DNA from: Clostridiales bacterium
GTDB taxonomy: Bacteria > Bacillota > Clostridia > Saccharofermentanales > Saccharofermentanaceae
Length of the DNA: 64,000 nucleotides
Direction of reading: 5' to 3'
Assembly (NCBI GenBank): GCA_017620475.1
Contig: JAFZQI010000031.1
Span: forward strand, 23,715 to 87,714
Part shown: positions 36,209-45,105 of the stretch, piece by piece
Numbering within the stretch: position 1 is the first letter of the stretch
Layout: the number at the start of each line of letters is the position of its first letter
The notes under the pieces: generated by a model
Told to the model about the DNA's origin: nothing
The model's input: only the letters and a program-made list of their open reading frames with translations
The model's database searches: none
Made by a program: the position numbers and the translations under genes

Positions 36209-36700
36209 TCAGAGATTGATACTGCCGATGCTAACAACCATGAGAAGGGAGGTTACGAGGCTTAAGAGAGCATAGAGCTCAACCAGGGATGCAGAGGTAA
36301 CGGCTTTACCGGAATCCTGCGGACGCTTGGAGATGAGCTGTACACCTGTAAGAGCAACGCGGGCCTGCAGCAAAGCAGAAGCAAGACCACCCAGTGCCAT
36401 CGGGAGGCAGGCGATCAGATAGAGCGCGCCACGTGCGACACCCTGCGCATTGTTCGGAATAGGAGTTCCGCCCAGAACGCCGATCTGTGTGAGAGAGATG
36501 ATGCTGATAACCAGTCCGTAGAGACCCTGGGAACCCGGAAGAAGCATCAGAACGAGAAGCTTACCGAATTTGCTCGAATCTTCTGCGATAACGGGAGATG
36601 CAGCCTCCGCCACCATGCCTACGCCTTTGGACGATCCGAAACAGTTTGTCGTAACGGCAAGTCCAGCTCCAAATAATGCAAGTAACATACCCCAGTTCAT
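36209..36700 (-). CDS. ntpK: V-type ATP synthase subunit K (membrane rotor ring), sodium-type
   Basis: This 163-residue proteolipid has four membrane helices made of two fused hairpins and forms the ion-carrying ring. The residues that coordinate sodium in Enterococcus hirae NtpK align: L54, S57 (Thr there), Q58 in LLPGSQGLYG, Q112 in LLQARV, and the key glutamate E141 in SLVELYALL. Only the second hairpin carries the glutamate, as in Enterococcus. Sodium rather than proton translocation is therefore likely but inferred. GGAGG lies upstream; it follows subunit I without a gap. Confidence 0.95.
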   Translation of the reverse strand: MNWGMLLALFGAGLAVTTNCFGSSKGVGMVAEAASPVIAEDSSKFGKLLVLMLLPGSQGLYGLVISIISLTQIGVLGGTPIPNNAQGVARGALYLIACLPMALGGLASALLQARVALTGVQLISKRPQDSGKAVTSASLVELYALLSLVTSLLMVVSIGSINL

Positions 36701-38773
36701 TTAATTGTCCTCCTTAATTTTGAAGTGTTTGGTGTTACCCGTAAACGGCGTGAACATCGTTCCGCCGCCGTCGTAGAACTTCGAGAGAAATTCTACGTAC
36801 TGTAATCTATTAACATGAACATAGGCACCCAGAGCGCTTATGCCCAAATTAATCGAATGGAAGAAGAGGAATACCGGAATGAAAACGAGAAGTCTCCAGT
36901 ATCCCGACAGGAACAGCGTGCCGATGGAGTTGGCAACTGATCCGACGATACCCGTTACAAGGCCCAGTGCCATGAGACGGGAATAAGACAGAAGGTCACT
37001 GAAATATCCGGTGACGCCATAGACGCTGGCAAAGCCGCCGACGAACTTGCCGCCGAAGCCCTTCTTGCCGTGTCCGCCGCCGATAAATACGCCGATTGCG
37101 CCGGCGATGGCGACCCATTTGCCGATCTCGGTGATCGGAATGTTCTCGGGGATCTTCTTCGGTGTGAAGAAGCCGAGGATCATAGGAAGGAGCACCATGA
37201 CGATGCCGGCGAAAGTCACGAACCAGAAGCCGACCTCGCAGATCGCACCGGTCACATCTTTGTTCTTACACATTCTGTAGAACTTGGCCCCGAGACCGAG
37301 AAGAATGTGGACAAAGCCCAGAACGAAACTGAGAATAAGAAGCCGCATCGGGTCGTTACTCGGATCGAACCAGATCGGCGGGAGCCAGTACTTACCGGAT
37401 CCGAAGGTCGTGGAGATGGTCCCGACGAGATCGCCGAAGAAGCTTCCGTACATCAGGCCCCAGAATGTTGTCGCGATTCCGCAGTAAAAGAACTTCATCA
37501 TGTTCTTCTTGTTGTTGCCTTCGGGTTTCCTCTTCAAAAGAACGAACAGCGTGCCGAGCATCAGCAGGATACCGTAGCCGGCATCGGAGAGCATCATGCC
37601 GAAGAAGAAATAGTAGAAGAAAGCCATGACCGGATTCGGATCGATATCGTCTCTGGCCGGGGCACTGTACGATTCCACAATGTCCTCGACAGGGGAGACG
37701 AATGAACCGTTTTTGAACTTGGCCGGTACTTCTTCGTCCGGAAGCGGATCGCGGCTTTCGAATACAAGTTCGAATTTAGAAGTGAGCGCCTCTTCGACCT
37801 TGGCACAATCCTCGGCGGCGACAAAACCGTCCAGTACGAAGGTCTTGCTGGAGAAGAGGATCCTTCCCAGCATGTCGTATTTGTCCTGACGCATGATCAT
37901 ATAGTCAGAAAGGAAATAGAGGTCATCCAGTTTGTCCGCATAACTGCGGAGCTTCTCTCTGGAATCCTCGATGTTTTTGCTGGCTTCATCGATGCGGTTC
38001 TTCAGTCTTCCGATACGTACCTCCGGCGGATGTTTGGTCGGATCCGACGGCGCGGTGAAAGACATACGGCGCAGCGTCGCCATGACTTCCTCATAATCTT
38101 TCTTATGTACAATAAAGGTCGCGCAGGTCTGATCTGCGGCGGTGTACACGATCTCGGTATAGATGTCGGGGATCTTCAGTTCGCCTTCATCTGCGGAGAT
38201 GCCCTTAAGAACCGCCTCGGATTCCTTCATGGCCCGGTACTGCTCGCAGAATGCTTCATAGAAAGTCTTCTCATCATAGCTTTCGGAGAATTGTCCGACG
38301 ATGCAGGCGGTCTTCTGTGATCCCTGATACTGCATCGGGATATCCAGTTTCTCCCAGGGAAGAATGGCGTCCAGCTGATGACGCGTATGCGTTCTTACCG
38401 TAGTCTCGGAAGCGATCTTACGGTCGAGGGCCTCGATATCGTAGACGATCTTCATGGTTTCGTCATTTCGGGAAGCGCGGGAAGAAAACTCGTCCATAGA
38501 CAATTCCTCGCGTCCGGCAAATCCGGAAAGGAAAGGCTTCTTCACCGTCGAGAACTCCTCGACCAGGGAAATGGCGTGGGAGATCGACTGTGAAGTCTTC
38601 TCCAGCTGGTTGAGACTGGTGCGGGTGGGGAAGAGACTGAGCTCTTCGGTTACGTCATCTACGTCCCTCTCCGTGACATCCACGGTGCCGAGGCGCTGCA
38701 GAAGTTCGACGATCTTCTTCGCGTCCTTCTGCATAGCGATGATCTCTATGTGCTTCATGGGAAGTATAGCCAT
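36701..38773 (-). CDS. ntpI: V-type ATP synthase subunit I (membrane stator)
   Basis: This 690-residue protein is the counterpart of subunit a, with the ion half-channels. A cytoplasmic part of about 390 residues with coiled-coil hairpins (N-terminal MKHIEIIAMQKD) is followed by about seven or eight membrane helices, beginning near YYFFFGMMLSDAGYG. The essential helix contains SYSRLMALGLVTG, with the conserved arginine. The protein ends with the family-typical FYDGGGTMFTPF segment and a short tail. The ribosome-binding site is weak, and the start overlaps the region after the preceding stop, suggesting coupled translation. Confidence 0.95.
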   Translation of the reverse strand: MAILPMKHIEIIAMQKDAKKIVELLQRLGTVDVTERDVDDVTEELSLFPTRTSLNQLEKTSQSISHAISLVEEFSTVKKPFLSGFAGREELSMDEFSSRASRNDETMKIVYDIEALDRKIASETTVRTHTRHQLDAILPWEKLDIPMQYQGSQKTACIVGQFSESYDEKTFYEAFCEQYRAMKESEAVLKGISADEGELKIPDIYTEIVYTAADQTCATFIVHKKDYEEVMATLRRMSFTAPSDPTKHPPEVRIGRLKNRIDEASKNIEDSREKLRSYADKLDDLYFLSDYMIMRQDKYDMLGRILFSSKTFVLDGFVAAEDCAKVEEALTSKFELVFESRDPLPDEEVPAKFKNGSFVSPVEDIVESYSAPARDDIDPNPVMAFFYYFFFGMMLSDAGYGILLMLGTLFVLLKRKPEGNNKKNMMKFFYCGIATTFWGLMYGSFFGDLVGTISTTFGSGKYWLPPIWFDPSNDPMRLLILSFVLGFVHILLGLGAKFYRMCKNKDVTGAICEVGFWFVTFAGIVMVLLPMILGFFTPKKIPENIPITEIGKWVAIAGAIGVFIGGGHGKKGFGGKFVGGFASVYGVTGYFSDLLSYSRLMALGLVTGIVGSVANSIGTLFLSGYWRLLVFIPVFLFFHSINLGISALGAYVHVNRLQYVEFLSKFYDGGGTMFTPFTGNTKHFKIKEDN

Positions 38774-38779
38774 CGGTCG

Positions 38780-39097
38780 TTAATCCCTTCCCATCAGAAT
38801 ATTCATTGCTGCAGTGATGGCAGCCTCGCGGTTCGGCTCGGCCTCATCACGGAGTGTCTCTGCCGCTTTCTCGGCGGCGGAATCGCTTACGGAATTCTCA
38901 TCGGAGCCGTCTGTTTTGTGTTTCTCATAGAGGGCGGCTACTTTCTTGCGGGCGGAAGACAGGGCTTCCTGGTATTCGGTCTGGGCTTGTTTCTGTGCTT
39001 TTGCGAGGATCTCGTCTGCTTTAATTCTTGCGTCCTGCTCGATCCCGGCGGCCTTCTTTTCCGTTTCCAGGATACGATTCACCTGTTCTGATGCCAT
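38780..39097 (-). CDS. ntpF: V-type ATP synthase subunit G/H (peripheral-stalk helix)
   Basis: This first gene of the operon encodes a 105-residue, highly charged helical protein (VNRILETEKKAAGIEQ, then an Ala/Lys/Glu-rich helix to about residue 60). It is expected to pair with subunit E in the stator. The ATG at 39097 follows AAAGGA with good spacing; the open frame continues upstream to 39265 but that part is not protein-like. The C-terminal third (DGSDENSVSDSA) is acidic and probably disordered. Assignment rests on position and helical pattern. Confidence 0.85.
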   Translation of the reverse strand: MASEQVNRILETEKKAAGIEQDARIKADEILAKAQKQAQTEYQEALSSARKKVAALYEKHKTDGSDENSVSDSAAEKAAETLRDEAEPNREAAITAAMNILMGRD

Positions 39098-39334
39098 ACA
39101 TGATTCCTTTCCGAAAACCCAAATTTCCACATATAAATCATTGTTCCTATTTTCACATAGGAAATGGGAGAAATCAAGTGCGAATTTGTGCAAAGTGTTC
39201 AAAATTTGTTTATCACATGGAAAAGCACTGTGACCGGAGGGAAGAAGGAGATGACAAATCGACAAAAATGACTGATTATCAACATTTTCGGGGAACCGGA
39301 TATGATAAAATAGCCACCGGATAAGGAAGCAGAC

Positions 39335-39402
39335 CGGATCGAAAGATCCGCGGAATTTAACATTTCTTTATATTTGCTTAGCGAATGTTTGGCAAAACAT
39401 TC
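39335..39402 (+). promoter_or_regulatory. Leader elements before the ABC-2 exporter genes
   Basis: Within the 345-base divergent spacer between the V-ATPase operon and the ABC genes lie two structures. A CGGATC-GAAA-GATCCG tetraloop hairpin sits at 39335-39350. A palindrome, GAATGTTTggcaAAACATTC, sits at 39383-39402. The palindrome has the size of a repressor operator (GntR-type regulators often control such exporter pairs, but no regulator gene is adjacent). No clear promoter was identified. Confidence 0.45.
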
Positions 39403-39442
39403 CTAAAATGGGTGAAGATGATGTGAATTGGGAGGAATGATT

Positions 39443-40159
39443 ATGTTAAAAATCGAGCATCTGACGAAAACATACCCGGGAGGCAAGGTTGGCGTGGCCG
39501 ATCTGAGTTTGGAAGTAAAACCCGGCGAGATCTACGGATTCATCGGTCATAACGGCGCCGGAAAAACGACGACGATCAAAGCGGTAGTCGGCCTTCATAA
39601 ATACGATCAGGGTACGATCACGATCGACGGGATCTCTGTTTCCGCAGATCCGCTCAAGGCCAAGAGCGTAACAGCCTATATTCCGGATAATCCGGAACTC
39701 TACGATAACCTTACGGGACTTCAGTTCCTCAACTTCGTGGCGGATGTTTTCCGTGTTCCGAAGAAGGAAAGGAAGGAGCGTATCGAAAGATACGCAGCCG
39801 AGCTGGAGATCCTGGATGCCCTGAATAATCAGGTCTCTTCCTATTCTCACGGTATGAAACAGAAACTGGCGATCATCGCGGCGTTTATTCACGAGCCGAA
39901 GCTTCTGGTCATGGATGAGCCTTTCGTAGGTCTCGATCCGAAGGCGGCTTTCTCCGTTAAGAAGATGATGAGAGAGTTCTGTGATAAAGGAAATGCCATT
40001 TTCTTCTCCACCCACGTATTGGAAGTGGCGGAGAAACTCTGCGATAAGATCGCCATCATCAAGGGCGGCCGTCTGATTGCATCCGGCACGATGGAAGAAG
40101 TTAAGGGAGACGCTTCTCTGGAAGAGGTATTCCTGGATATTACCGAGGAGGCCCACTAA
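39443..40159 (+). CDS. ABC transporter ATP-binding protein
   Basis: This 238-residue ATPase is the motor of an exporter formed with the next gene. It has Walker A GHNGAGKTT, a Q-loop replaced by the YIPDNPELYDNLTG segment typical of ABC-2 exporters, signature SSYSHGMKQKL, Walker B LLVMDEPFVGLD and the H-loop STHVLEV. The ATG at 39443 has GGGAGG seven bases upstream; in-frame starts at 39428 and 39437 are less well placed. It ends one base before the permease start. Substrate unknown. Confidence 0.92.
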   Translation: MLKIEHLTKTYPGGKVGVADLSLEVKPGEIYGFIGHNGAGKTTTIKAVVGLHKYDQGTITIDGISVSADPLKAKSVTAYIPDNPELYDNLTGLQFLNFVADVFRVPKKERKERIERYAAELEILDALNNQVSSYSHGMKQKLAIIAAFIHEPKLLVMDEPFVGLDPKAAFSVKKMMREFCDKGNAIFFSTHVLEVAEKLCDKIAIIKGGRLIASGTMEEVKGDASLEEVFLDITEEAH

Positions 40160-40160
40160 T

Positions 40161-41771
40161 ATGCGTACGCTTCTGATCCTGCTTCGCACCAACTTTCTTT
40201 CTCTGGTGGGAAGTTTCCGTAAGAAAGGCACCGTGAGTGTCATTGCTGCGGCGATCGGACTTGTGGTCCTGGCGCTGTTTATGATCGGCATGTTCGCCAT
40301 TATCGGCGGATCGACCACCTTCATTCTGGTGGAGAAGGATCTCGATGAATTCGCGATCTATCTGTCTATCTCGTTAAGCCTCATCATTGCCCTGATGTTC
40401 GGCGTGACTAATTCCACAAGAGATGCAAGAGGAAATGATACGGACATGCTCCTGGCGATGCCGATCCCGAAGAGCTGCATCGTTCTTTCGAAGCTCCTGG
40501 GTATGTATCTTCTGGATGTACTTTGCTCCCTGGTGATGCTGGTTCCGACCTTCCTTATAGTCTGCTTTGTGGGAGACCATTCGTTTGCCCTCTTCGGAAG
40601 AGGCATGGTGATTGCGTTCCTTCTTCCGGCCTTGCCACTGTTTATCTCGCTTCTTTTCAGTGCGTTGATCTCGTATCTGAAGAAAGCCACGAAATTCGGT
40701 CAGATCGCATCGACCATCGTGTCTATGGGCGCAGTCCTTCTTTACATGATCGTTGTACCGAATATCAGCAGCTATGCGGAAAGCATGAATATCTCGCCGG
40801 CGGAATCCGTGGATAAGATGAAGAAGATCCTGCCTTTCTACTGGTTTACGGAAGCGATCTACAGCGGTGACCTCCTCTGTATGATCCTGACCATTCTGGT
40901 CACCCTGATCCCGATGGTGCTGGCAGTCTATATCCATACCCGCGGTCTTAACGGCGTGAACTATCAGGCGGATAATTCCAAGAAGGCACGTTCCTTCAAG
41001 ACCGCCTCGGTCCGTAAGGCGGCGCTGCAGATGGAACTTCGGAGATATTTCTCCTCTTCAAACTATGTTATGAACACGTTGTTCGGTACCGTGATCCTGC
41101 TGGTGGCGGTCATCGTGATCTGTGTCAAAGGCATCAATCATTTCCCGATGCTTGAAGATATTACGGTCAACGGCGAACCGGTCAACCTGCTGGAGAAGTT
41201 TGCGGGCCCGGCATGGGCGGCGATCACGTCTCTTCTCATTCTCTTCTTTGCGGCAATGACCTATACGACGCCGCCTTCTGTTTCCGTAGAAGGTAAGCGC
41301 ATCTGGATCTCGAAGACCCTGCCGATCCCGACAAAGGATATCCTCAATGCCAAGATCCTGGTAAGCGTGCTGATCTTCCAGCCGGTTTCCATTGCCTGCT
41401 GCATCGCCCTTTCGATCGCGACAAAGTGCGGGATCCTGCCGTGCATCCTGTCGATCCTGATTTCGTCCGGATTCCAGCTTCTGACTTCACTGATTGGATT
41501 GATCTTCGGCCTGATCTATGTCCGCCTTGACTGGACAAACGAGGCACAGGTCATCAAGAACGGATTTGCGATCATACTGACCATGATCATCAGCTTCCTG
41601 CTGATCGGTCCTTTTGCCGCGGGAAGCATTACGGCTCTGATCATTGGTGACGAAGCGGTGACCTATGGGATCCTCGGCGGAGAAGTTCTGCTTCTTGTAG
41701 GACTTTGTGCGGGTGCTTATGCTATAATTACTCACTACGGGGTGAGAAAATATGAATCGCTGAACGGCTGA
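40161..41771 (+). CDS. ABC-2-like exporter permease
   Basis: This 536-residue membrane protein has about twelve hydrophobic segments in two groups separated by a hydrophilic loop (about residues 285-320). It contains FGVTNSTRDARGNDTDMLLAMPI, split over residues about 80-102, a motif seen in putative ABC exporter permeases. A second such block is ISKTLPIPTKDILNAK near residue 403. GGAGG precedes the ATG, which follows the ATPase stop almost directly. The family is poorly characterised; peptide or small-molecule export, or osmoprotection, cannot be told apart here. Confidence 0.85.
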   Translation: MRTLLILLRTNFLSLVGSFRKKGTVSVIAAAIGLVVLALFMIGMFAIIGGSTTFILVEKDLDEFAIYLSISLSLIIALMFGVTNSTRDARGNDTDMLLAMPIPKSCIVLSKLLGMYLLDVLCSLVMLVPTFLIVCFVGDHSFALFGRGMVIAFLLPALPLFISLLFSALISYLKKATKFGQIASTIVSMGAVLLYMIVVPNISSYAESMNISPAESVDKMKKILPFYWFTEAIYSGDLLCMILTILVTLIPMVLAVYIHTRGLNGVNYQADNSKKARSFKTASVRKAALQMELRRYFSSSNYVMNTLFGTVILLVAVIVICVKGINHFPMLEDITVNGEPVNLLEKFAGPAWAAITSLLILFFAAMTYTTPPSVSVEGKRIWISKTLPIPTKDILNAKILVSVLIFQPVSIACCIALSIATKCGILPCILSILISSGFQLLTSLIGLIFGLIYVRLDWTNEAQVIKNGFAIILTMIISFLLIGPFAAGSITALIIGDEAVTYGILGGEVLLLVGLCAGAYAIITHYGVRKYESLNG

Positions 41772-41813
41772 TGCCGGACGCGGAAAGTCGCCCCGGAAAT
41801 AAGGAGCGATACG

Positions 41814-42506
41814 ATGGACCTTTTTCATCGGGCACAGGAACCGATCGAGCGGGAGCTTACATGGATCAAGCCATTCGATAACCGGATGGAGGAGATCGTG
41901 CGGCTCCAGAAGAAATCGGAGACCTGTCCCAAGGAGATGAAGAAGGTCTTTCTTTCTGCCTGGGGAGAACTGGCGGCAACGGTGAAGCTTCATCAGCGGG
42001 TCGCGTCCCAGGTGCTTAAGAGCGGTCTCCCTTTTAAGGTGTATTACGATATTACGCTGAATACGGATATGTCTTCGGCAAGTGCGGATTTCCTTCTGAT
42101 TGCATCGGATATGATCGTTGTCATCCTTTGTAAGAAGAAGGAGCATATCGAGTGGGGCCGTTACGATACCCGGTTTGCGAAACTTCCCGGTGCGGTGGAT
42201 ACGCTGTCGGCGGAAGAAGCGGCGTGCGTTCTGGCAGACTGGCTTACGGTGAACCGGGCCATCGCGGGGAAAGATGTGAAGTATATCGTGCCGGTGCTGA
42301 TCGATGAGGAAGAATCGGAAATGAGCGCGGATCGGCGTCCCGTAGGTTCGAGCGTGCTCTATACGGATATTAAGGAAGCCGTGCGGATCCATCCTGATGT
42401 TCTCGGTCAATGGCTTTCTAAAAACTGCGAAGTGTCGGAAGTGCCTGTATTTACGGAAGCAAAGTGCGGCAAGATCATCGAGACGGTGGATCGAGGACTG
42501 GCTTGA
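41814..42506 (+). CDS. Protein of unknown function
   Basis: I do not recognise this 230-residue soluble protein. It begins with a helical region (about 1-70). An alpha/beta part follows with the strand pair FKVYYDITLNTDMSS and ADFLLIASDMIVVILCKKK, faintly like the core of NERD/nuclease-related domains, but without their catalytic residues being clear. Then comes a helical stretch (LSAEEAACVLADWL) and a short beta region. AAGGAG is well spaced before the ATG. It follows the ABC exporter genes by 42 bases on the same strand and may share their transcript. Confidence 0.7.
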   Translation: MDLFHRAQEPIERELTWIKPFDNRMEEIVRLQKKSETCPKEMKKVFLSAWGELAATVKLHQRVASQVLKSGLPFKVYYDITLNTDMSSASADFLLIASDMIVVILCKKKEHIEWGRYDTRFAKLPGAVDTLSAEEAACVLADWLTVNRAIAGKDVKYIVPVLIDEEESEMSADRRPVGSSVLYTDIKEAVRIHPDVLGQWLSKNCEVSEVPVFTEAKCGKIIETVDRGLA

Positions 42507-42522
42507 TTCGGATGTTTACAAA

Positions 42523-42566
42523 ACGGACATAGAAAAGACGTAAAAAGGTCCGTTTGTTTCTTTTTT
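42523..42566 (+). terminator. Weak terminator after the unknown gene
   Basis: ACGGAC (42523-42528) and GTCCGT (42548-42553) can pair across a long A-rich loop, followed by a T-rich run (TTGTTTCTTTTTT). The stem is short, so this is tentative. Confidence 0.45.
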
Positions 42567-42665
42567 CATAGTAAATTGTTCAAATAATACCTCCATAATG
42601 AAGGTGTAGAGGTCCTAAAGAAAACAAGGAAGACCGCTATTACCCGACGAAGGGAGGGCAAGAGG

Positions 42666-43721
42666 ATGACTCAGTATTTAGTTACCGGTGCAACCGGACA
42701 GATAGGTAATACCATAGTTCGTATGCTTCTTGATAACGGGAAGCAGGTTCGGGTGCTTGTACACCCGGAAGAGGATACGACCCCGCTTGCCGGACTTCCG
42801 GTGGAAGTAAGGTATGGCGATATCCTGGTGAAGGATTCTTTGAAGGATTTCTTTAATCTTAAGGAACCTCGTGATGCCGTCGTGATCCATGCACAGGAGA
42901 GAAACGTGATCTCCGATAAGACGGATCTGATGGTCAGAAGAGTCAATATTCACGGTACGATGAATATTACCGATACATGTGTAAAGAAGAAGATAGGCAA
43001 GCTGATCTATATCGGCTCGGCCAGGGCGATCCCGCTCGATAATGCTTCCAAGGAACCGGTTCGGGATGTGAAGTATTTCGACCGCAATAAGGTCGTGGGC
43101 GATTATGCCAAGTCCAAGGCGGAAGCGACGCAGTACATCCTGGACAAGGTTTCCCTCAATGGCTTGAATGCAGTGATCCTGCTCCCGTCTTTGGTGCTGG
43201 GACCTTATGAATACGGTAATTCCGATATCATCAGTTTGATCCGGGATTATCTCTCCGGAGACCTGAAGGTCACAATTCCGGGCGGCGTGGATTTTACCGA
43301 TGTACGCGATGTGGCAGCCGGTGTGCTGGAGGCCGCGGAGCATAGTGAGAAGGGCACTTGCTACATCCTTTCCAATACGTATATGAGCACACAGGATTTC
43401 CTGCATCATCTGCATGAGATCACGGGAAGGGATGAAGTAACGAAGACAGTTCCGAACTGGCTTCTGAACGGAAAGGGTATTGCGCAGCTCTACTATAAGA
43501 TCACGCGCAAGTCCAATCCGAAAGATAAGTATGGACCGTTCCTGTCACCGGAACCGCTTTACCGGAGTGAACGTGCCAGTGCGGATCTGCATTACTCTCC
43601 GAGAGACATGAGAGCTTCTCTGGAGGATACGGTGGACTGGGTGGAGAAGAACCCGCCCGCAGAAAAAGAAGAAACGGGAGATCCTTCTAAAGGATCAGCG
43701 AAGAAGGCCAGTAACGGCTGA
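42666..43721 (+). CDS. NAD-dependent epimerase/dehydratase (extended SDR)
   Basis: This 351-residue oxidoreductase of the extended short-chain dehydrogenase type binds NAD(P) through GATGQIG at residues 8-14 and has the active-site Tyr-Lys pair in DYAKSK near residue 150. Other family marks are the IYIGSARAIP strand, the LPSLVLGPYEYGNSD substrate loop and the FTDVRDVA segment. The C-terminal 20 residues are Lys/Ser-rich and disordered. GGGAGGGC precedes the ATG. It lies between two terminators and is probably monocistronic. Substrate unknown (sugar nucleotide, dihydroflavonol-like or steroid-like substrates are possible). Confidence 0.88.
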   Translation: MTQYLVTGATGQIGNTIVRMLLDNGKQVRVLVHPEEDTTPLAGLPVEVRYGDILVKDSLKDFFNLKEPRDAVVIHAQERNVISDKTDLMVRRVNIHGTMNITDTCVKKKIGKLIYIGSARAIPLDNASKEPVRDVKYFDRNKVVGDYAKSKAEATQYILDKVSLNGLNAVILLPSLVLGPYEYGNSDIISLIRDYLSGDLKVTIPGGVDFTDVRDVAAGVLEAAEHSEKGTCYILSNTYMSTQDFLHHLHEITGRDEVTKTVPNWLLNGKGIAQLYYKITRKSNPKDKYGPFLSPEPLYRSERASADLHYSPRDMRASLEDTVDWVEKNPPAEKEETGDPSKGSAKKASNG

Positions 43722-43796
43722 CTTCCGGGCGTGCCGGATGGCACATTGAAATTGCAGGAACCTCCCTAAATATATACCTCTACTTCCTTGTTTCCT

Positions 43797-43836
43797 GAGG
43801 CTGTCGCGATTCCCGTCGTGGCAGCCTCGCCCTTTT
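43797..43836 (+). terminator. Terminator after the SDR gene
   Basis: GAGGCTG (43797-43803) and CAGCCTC (43822-43828) form the base of a hairpin, with further inner pairing, followed by GCCC and TTTT. Confidence 0.75.
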
Positions 43837-43927
43837 ATTGCAAATTGTGGTATAGTAATAAGGTACATCGGCGTGCGGAGGTTTGGGCGCGGGATGTGCG
43901 ATTTTACCTGTGAAGGAAGTGTTTCTC

Positions 43928-44446
43928 ATGCCGAAGACGGCTATGCTTGTGATCGATATGCAGAATGCTCTGGTTCTGGAGCATCCTTACGATGAGAAGC
44001 GTCTGGTCAAGACGATTTCCCAGATGGAGAAGATCTGTAGAGATAAGGGGATCGAAGTGATCTTTATCCGCCACGAAGACAATACGCTGGTTCCCGGCGA
44101 GAGCGGATTCGAGATCTATTCCCAGGTCGGACCGAAACAGGGTGAGAAGATCATCAACAAGACATTTAACAGTGCTTTTCGACAGACGAAATTACACGAA
44201 TATCTTAAGGAACAGGGCGTGACGCGCCTGATCATTACCGGCATGCAGACGGATTTCTGCGTAGATGCTACGGTCAAAGTGGCATACGAATTAGGCTACG
44301 ATGTCATTGTTCCGCGTGGCGGACATACGACTTTCGATAACCGGTATCTCTCCGGCGAGGAGCTCTACCATTACTACAGTTACGAAATCTGGAATCACCG
44401 GTATGCACAGGTGATGTCGATCGATCACATTGAGGAGTGCTTATGA
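43928..44446 (+). CDS. Isochorismatase-family cysteine hydrolase
   Basis: This 172-residue hydrolase has the family catalytic set: aspartate in LVIDMQNAL (about residue 10), a lysine in IINKTFNSAF, and the nucleophilic cysteine in GMQTDFCVDAT, with a cis-peptide-type turn before it. Relatives hydrolyse nicotinamide, isochorismate, ureidoacrylate or other amides. Active-site metal ligands of nicotinamidase are not evident, so the substrate is open. The start at 43928 follows GAAGGAAG; the frame is open upstream but not protein-like. The stop overlaps the next start by four bases (ATGA). Confidence 0.9.
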   Translation: MPKTAMLVIDMQNALVLEHPYDEKRLVKTISQMEKICRDKGIEVIFIRHEDNTLVPGESGFEIYSQVGPKQGEKIINKTFNSAFRQTKLHEYLKEQGVTRLIITGMQTDFCVDATVKVAYELGYDVIVPRGGHTTFDNRYLSGEELYHYYSYEIWNHRYAQVMSIDHIEECL

Positions 44447-45093
44447 AATCACAGTTTTTCACCTATGATCAGACTTGGCCGAGGGCGCAGCATTTCCATT
44501 ACTATGCGAAGATGTTCCCGACGAATATCTCTTTGAACCGCCGGATCGATGTGACGGAGCTTCTGCCTGCTTTGGAGAAGAAGGGATACCGGCAGGATGT
44601 GGTCTTCTATTACATGGTCACCCGTGCGATCAATAACCAGGGTGAACTCAGTGTTGCATATAAGGACGGTCAGATCGGCTGGTGGAACTACCTCAATCCT
44701 GCATATCCTGTCTTCCATGAGGACGATGAGACAAGTACGATCCTTTGGACCGAGTATGATGAGGATTTCGCGATCTTTAACGAGAAATTCCTGGCGGATC
44801 TGGAGAAGTACGGAAACAGCAAGGGGGTATTCGCCATGAAGGGCATGCCTCCGACGAACAGCTATAATGTGACATTTAATCCCTGGTTCTCGTTTGACGG
44901 ATTCTCCGTGGATCTTCACGAGATGAAGGATTATTTCTTCCCAACGGTGGATATGTGTAAGGTGGTGGAGGAGAACGGCAGAAAGTTCCTGCCGATCTCG
45001 ATTACGGTACATAAGGCGGCGACGGACCTGATCCATCTGAAGAAGTTCTTCGACGATATCGAGAGTTATTTCCCGATGTTCATCGAAGGGTGA
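44443..45093 (+). CDS. Chloramphenicol acetyltransferase-like acyltransferase
   Basis: This 216-residue protein has the CAT fold order, with an N-terminal HFHYYAKM segment, YYMVTRAIN, and the catalytic region ITVHKAATDLIHLKKFF. The CAT signature HxxxDG keeps its catalytic histidine and the aspartate, but the glycine is replaced by leucine. Many clostridial homologues annotated CatA are not resistance proteins; acyl donor and acceptor are unknown. It is translationally coupled to the isochorismatase-like gene, implying a shared small-molecule pathway. GAGGAG lies upstream of the ATG. Confidence 0.85.
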   Translation: MKSQFFTYDQTWPRAQHFHYYAKMFPTNISLNRRIDVTELLPALEKKGYRQDVVFYYMVTRAINNQGELSVAYKDGQIGWWNYLNPAYPVFHEDDETSTILWTEYDEDFAIFNEKFLADLEKYGNSKGVFAMKGMPPTNSYNVTFNPWFSFDGFSVDLHEMKDYFFPTVDMCKVVEENGRKFLPISITVHKAATDLIHLKKFFDDIESYFPMFIEG

Positions 45094-45105
45094 CGGAGTA
45101 TTCGG

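Noticed and set aside
44443..45093. Calling the CAT-like gene a chloramphenicol-resistance gene
   Set aside because: The signature glycine is replaced and the gene is coupled to a metabolic-type hydrolase; resistance cannot be supported from sequence.
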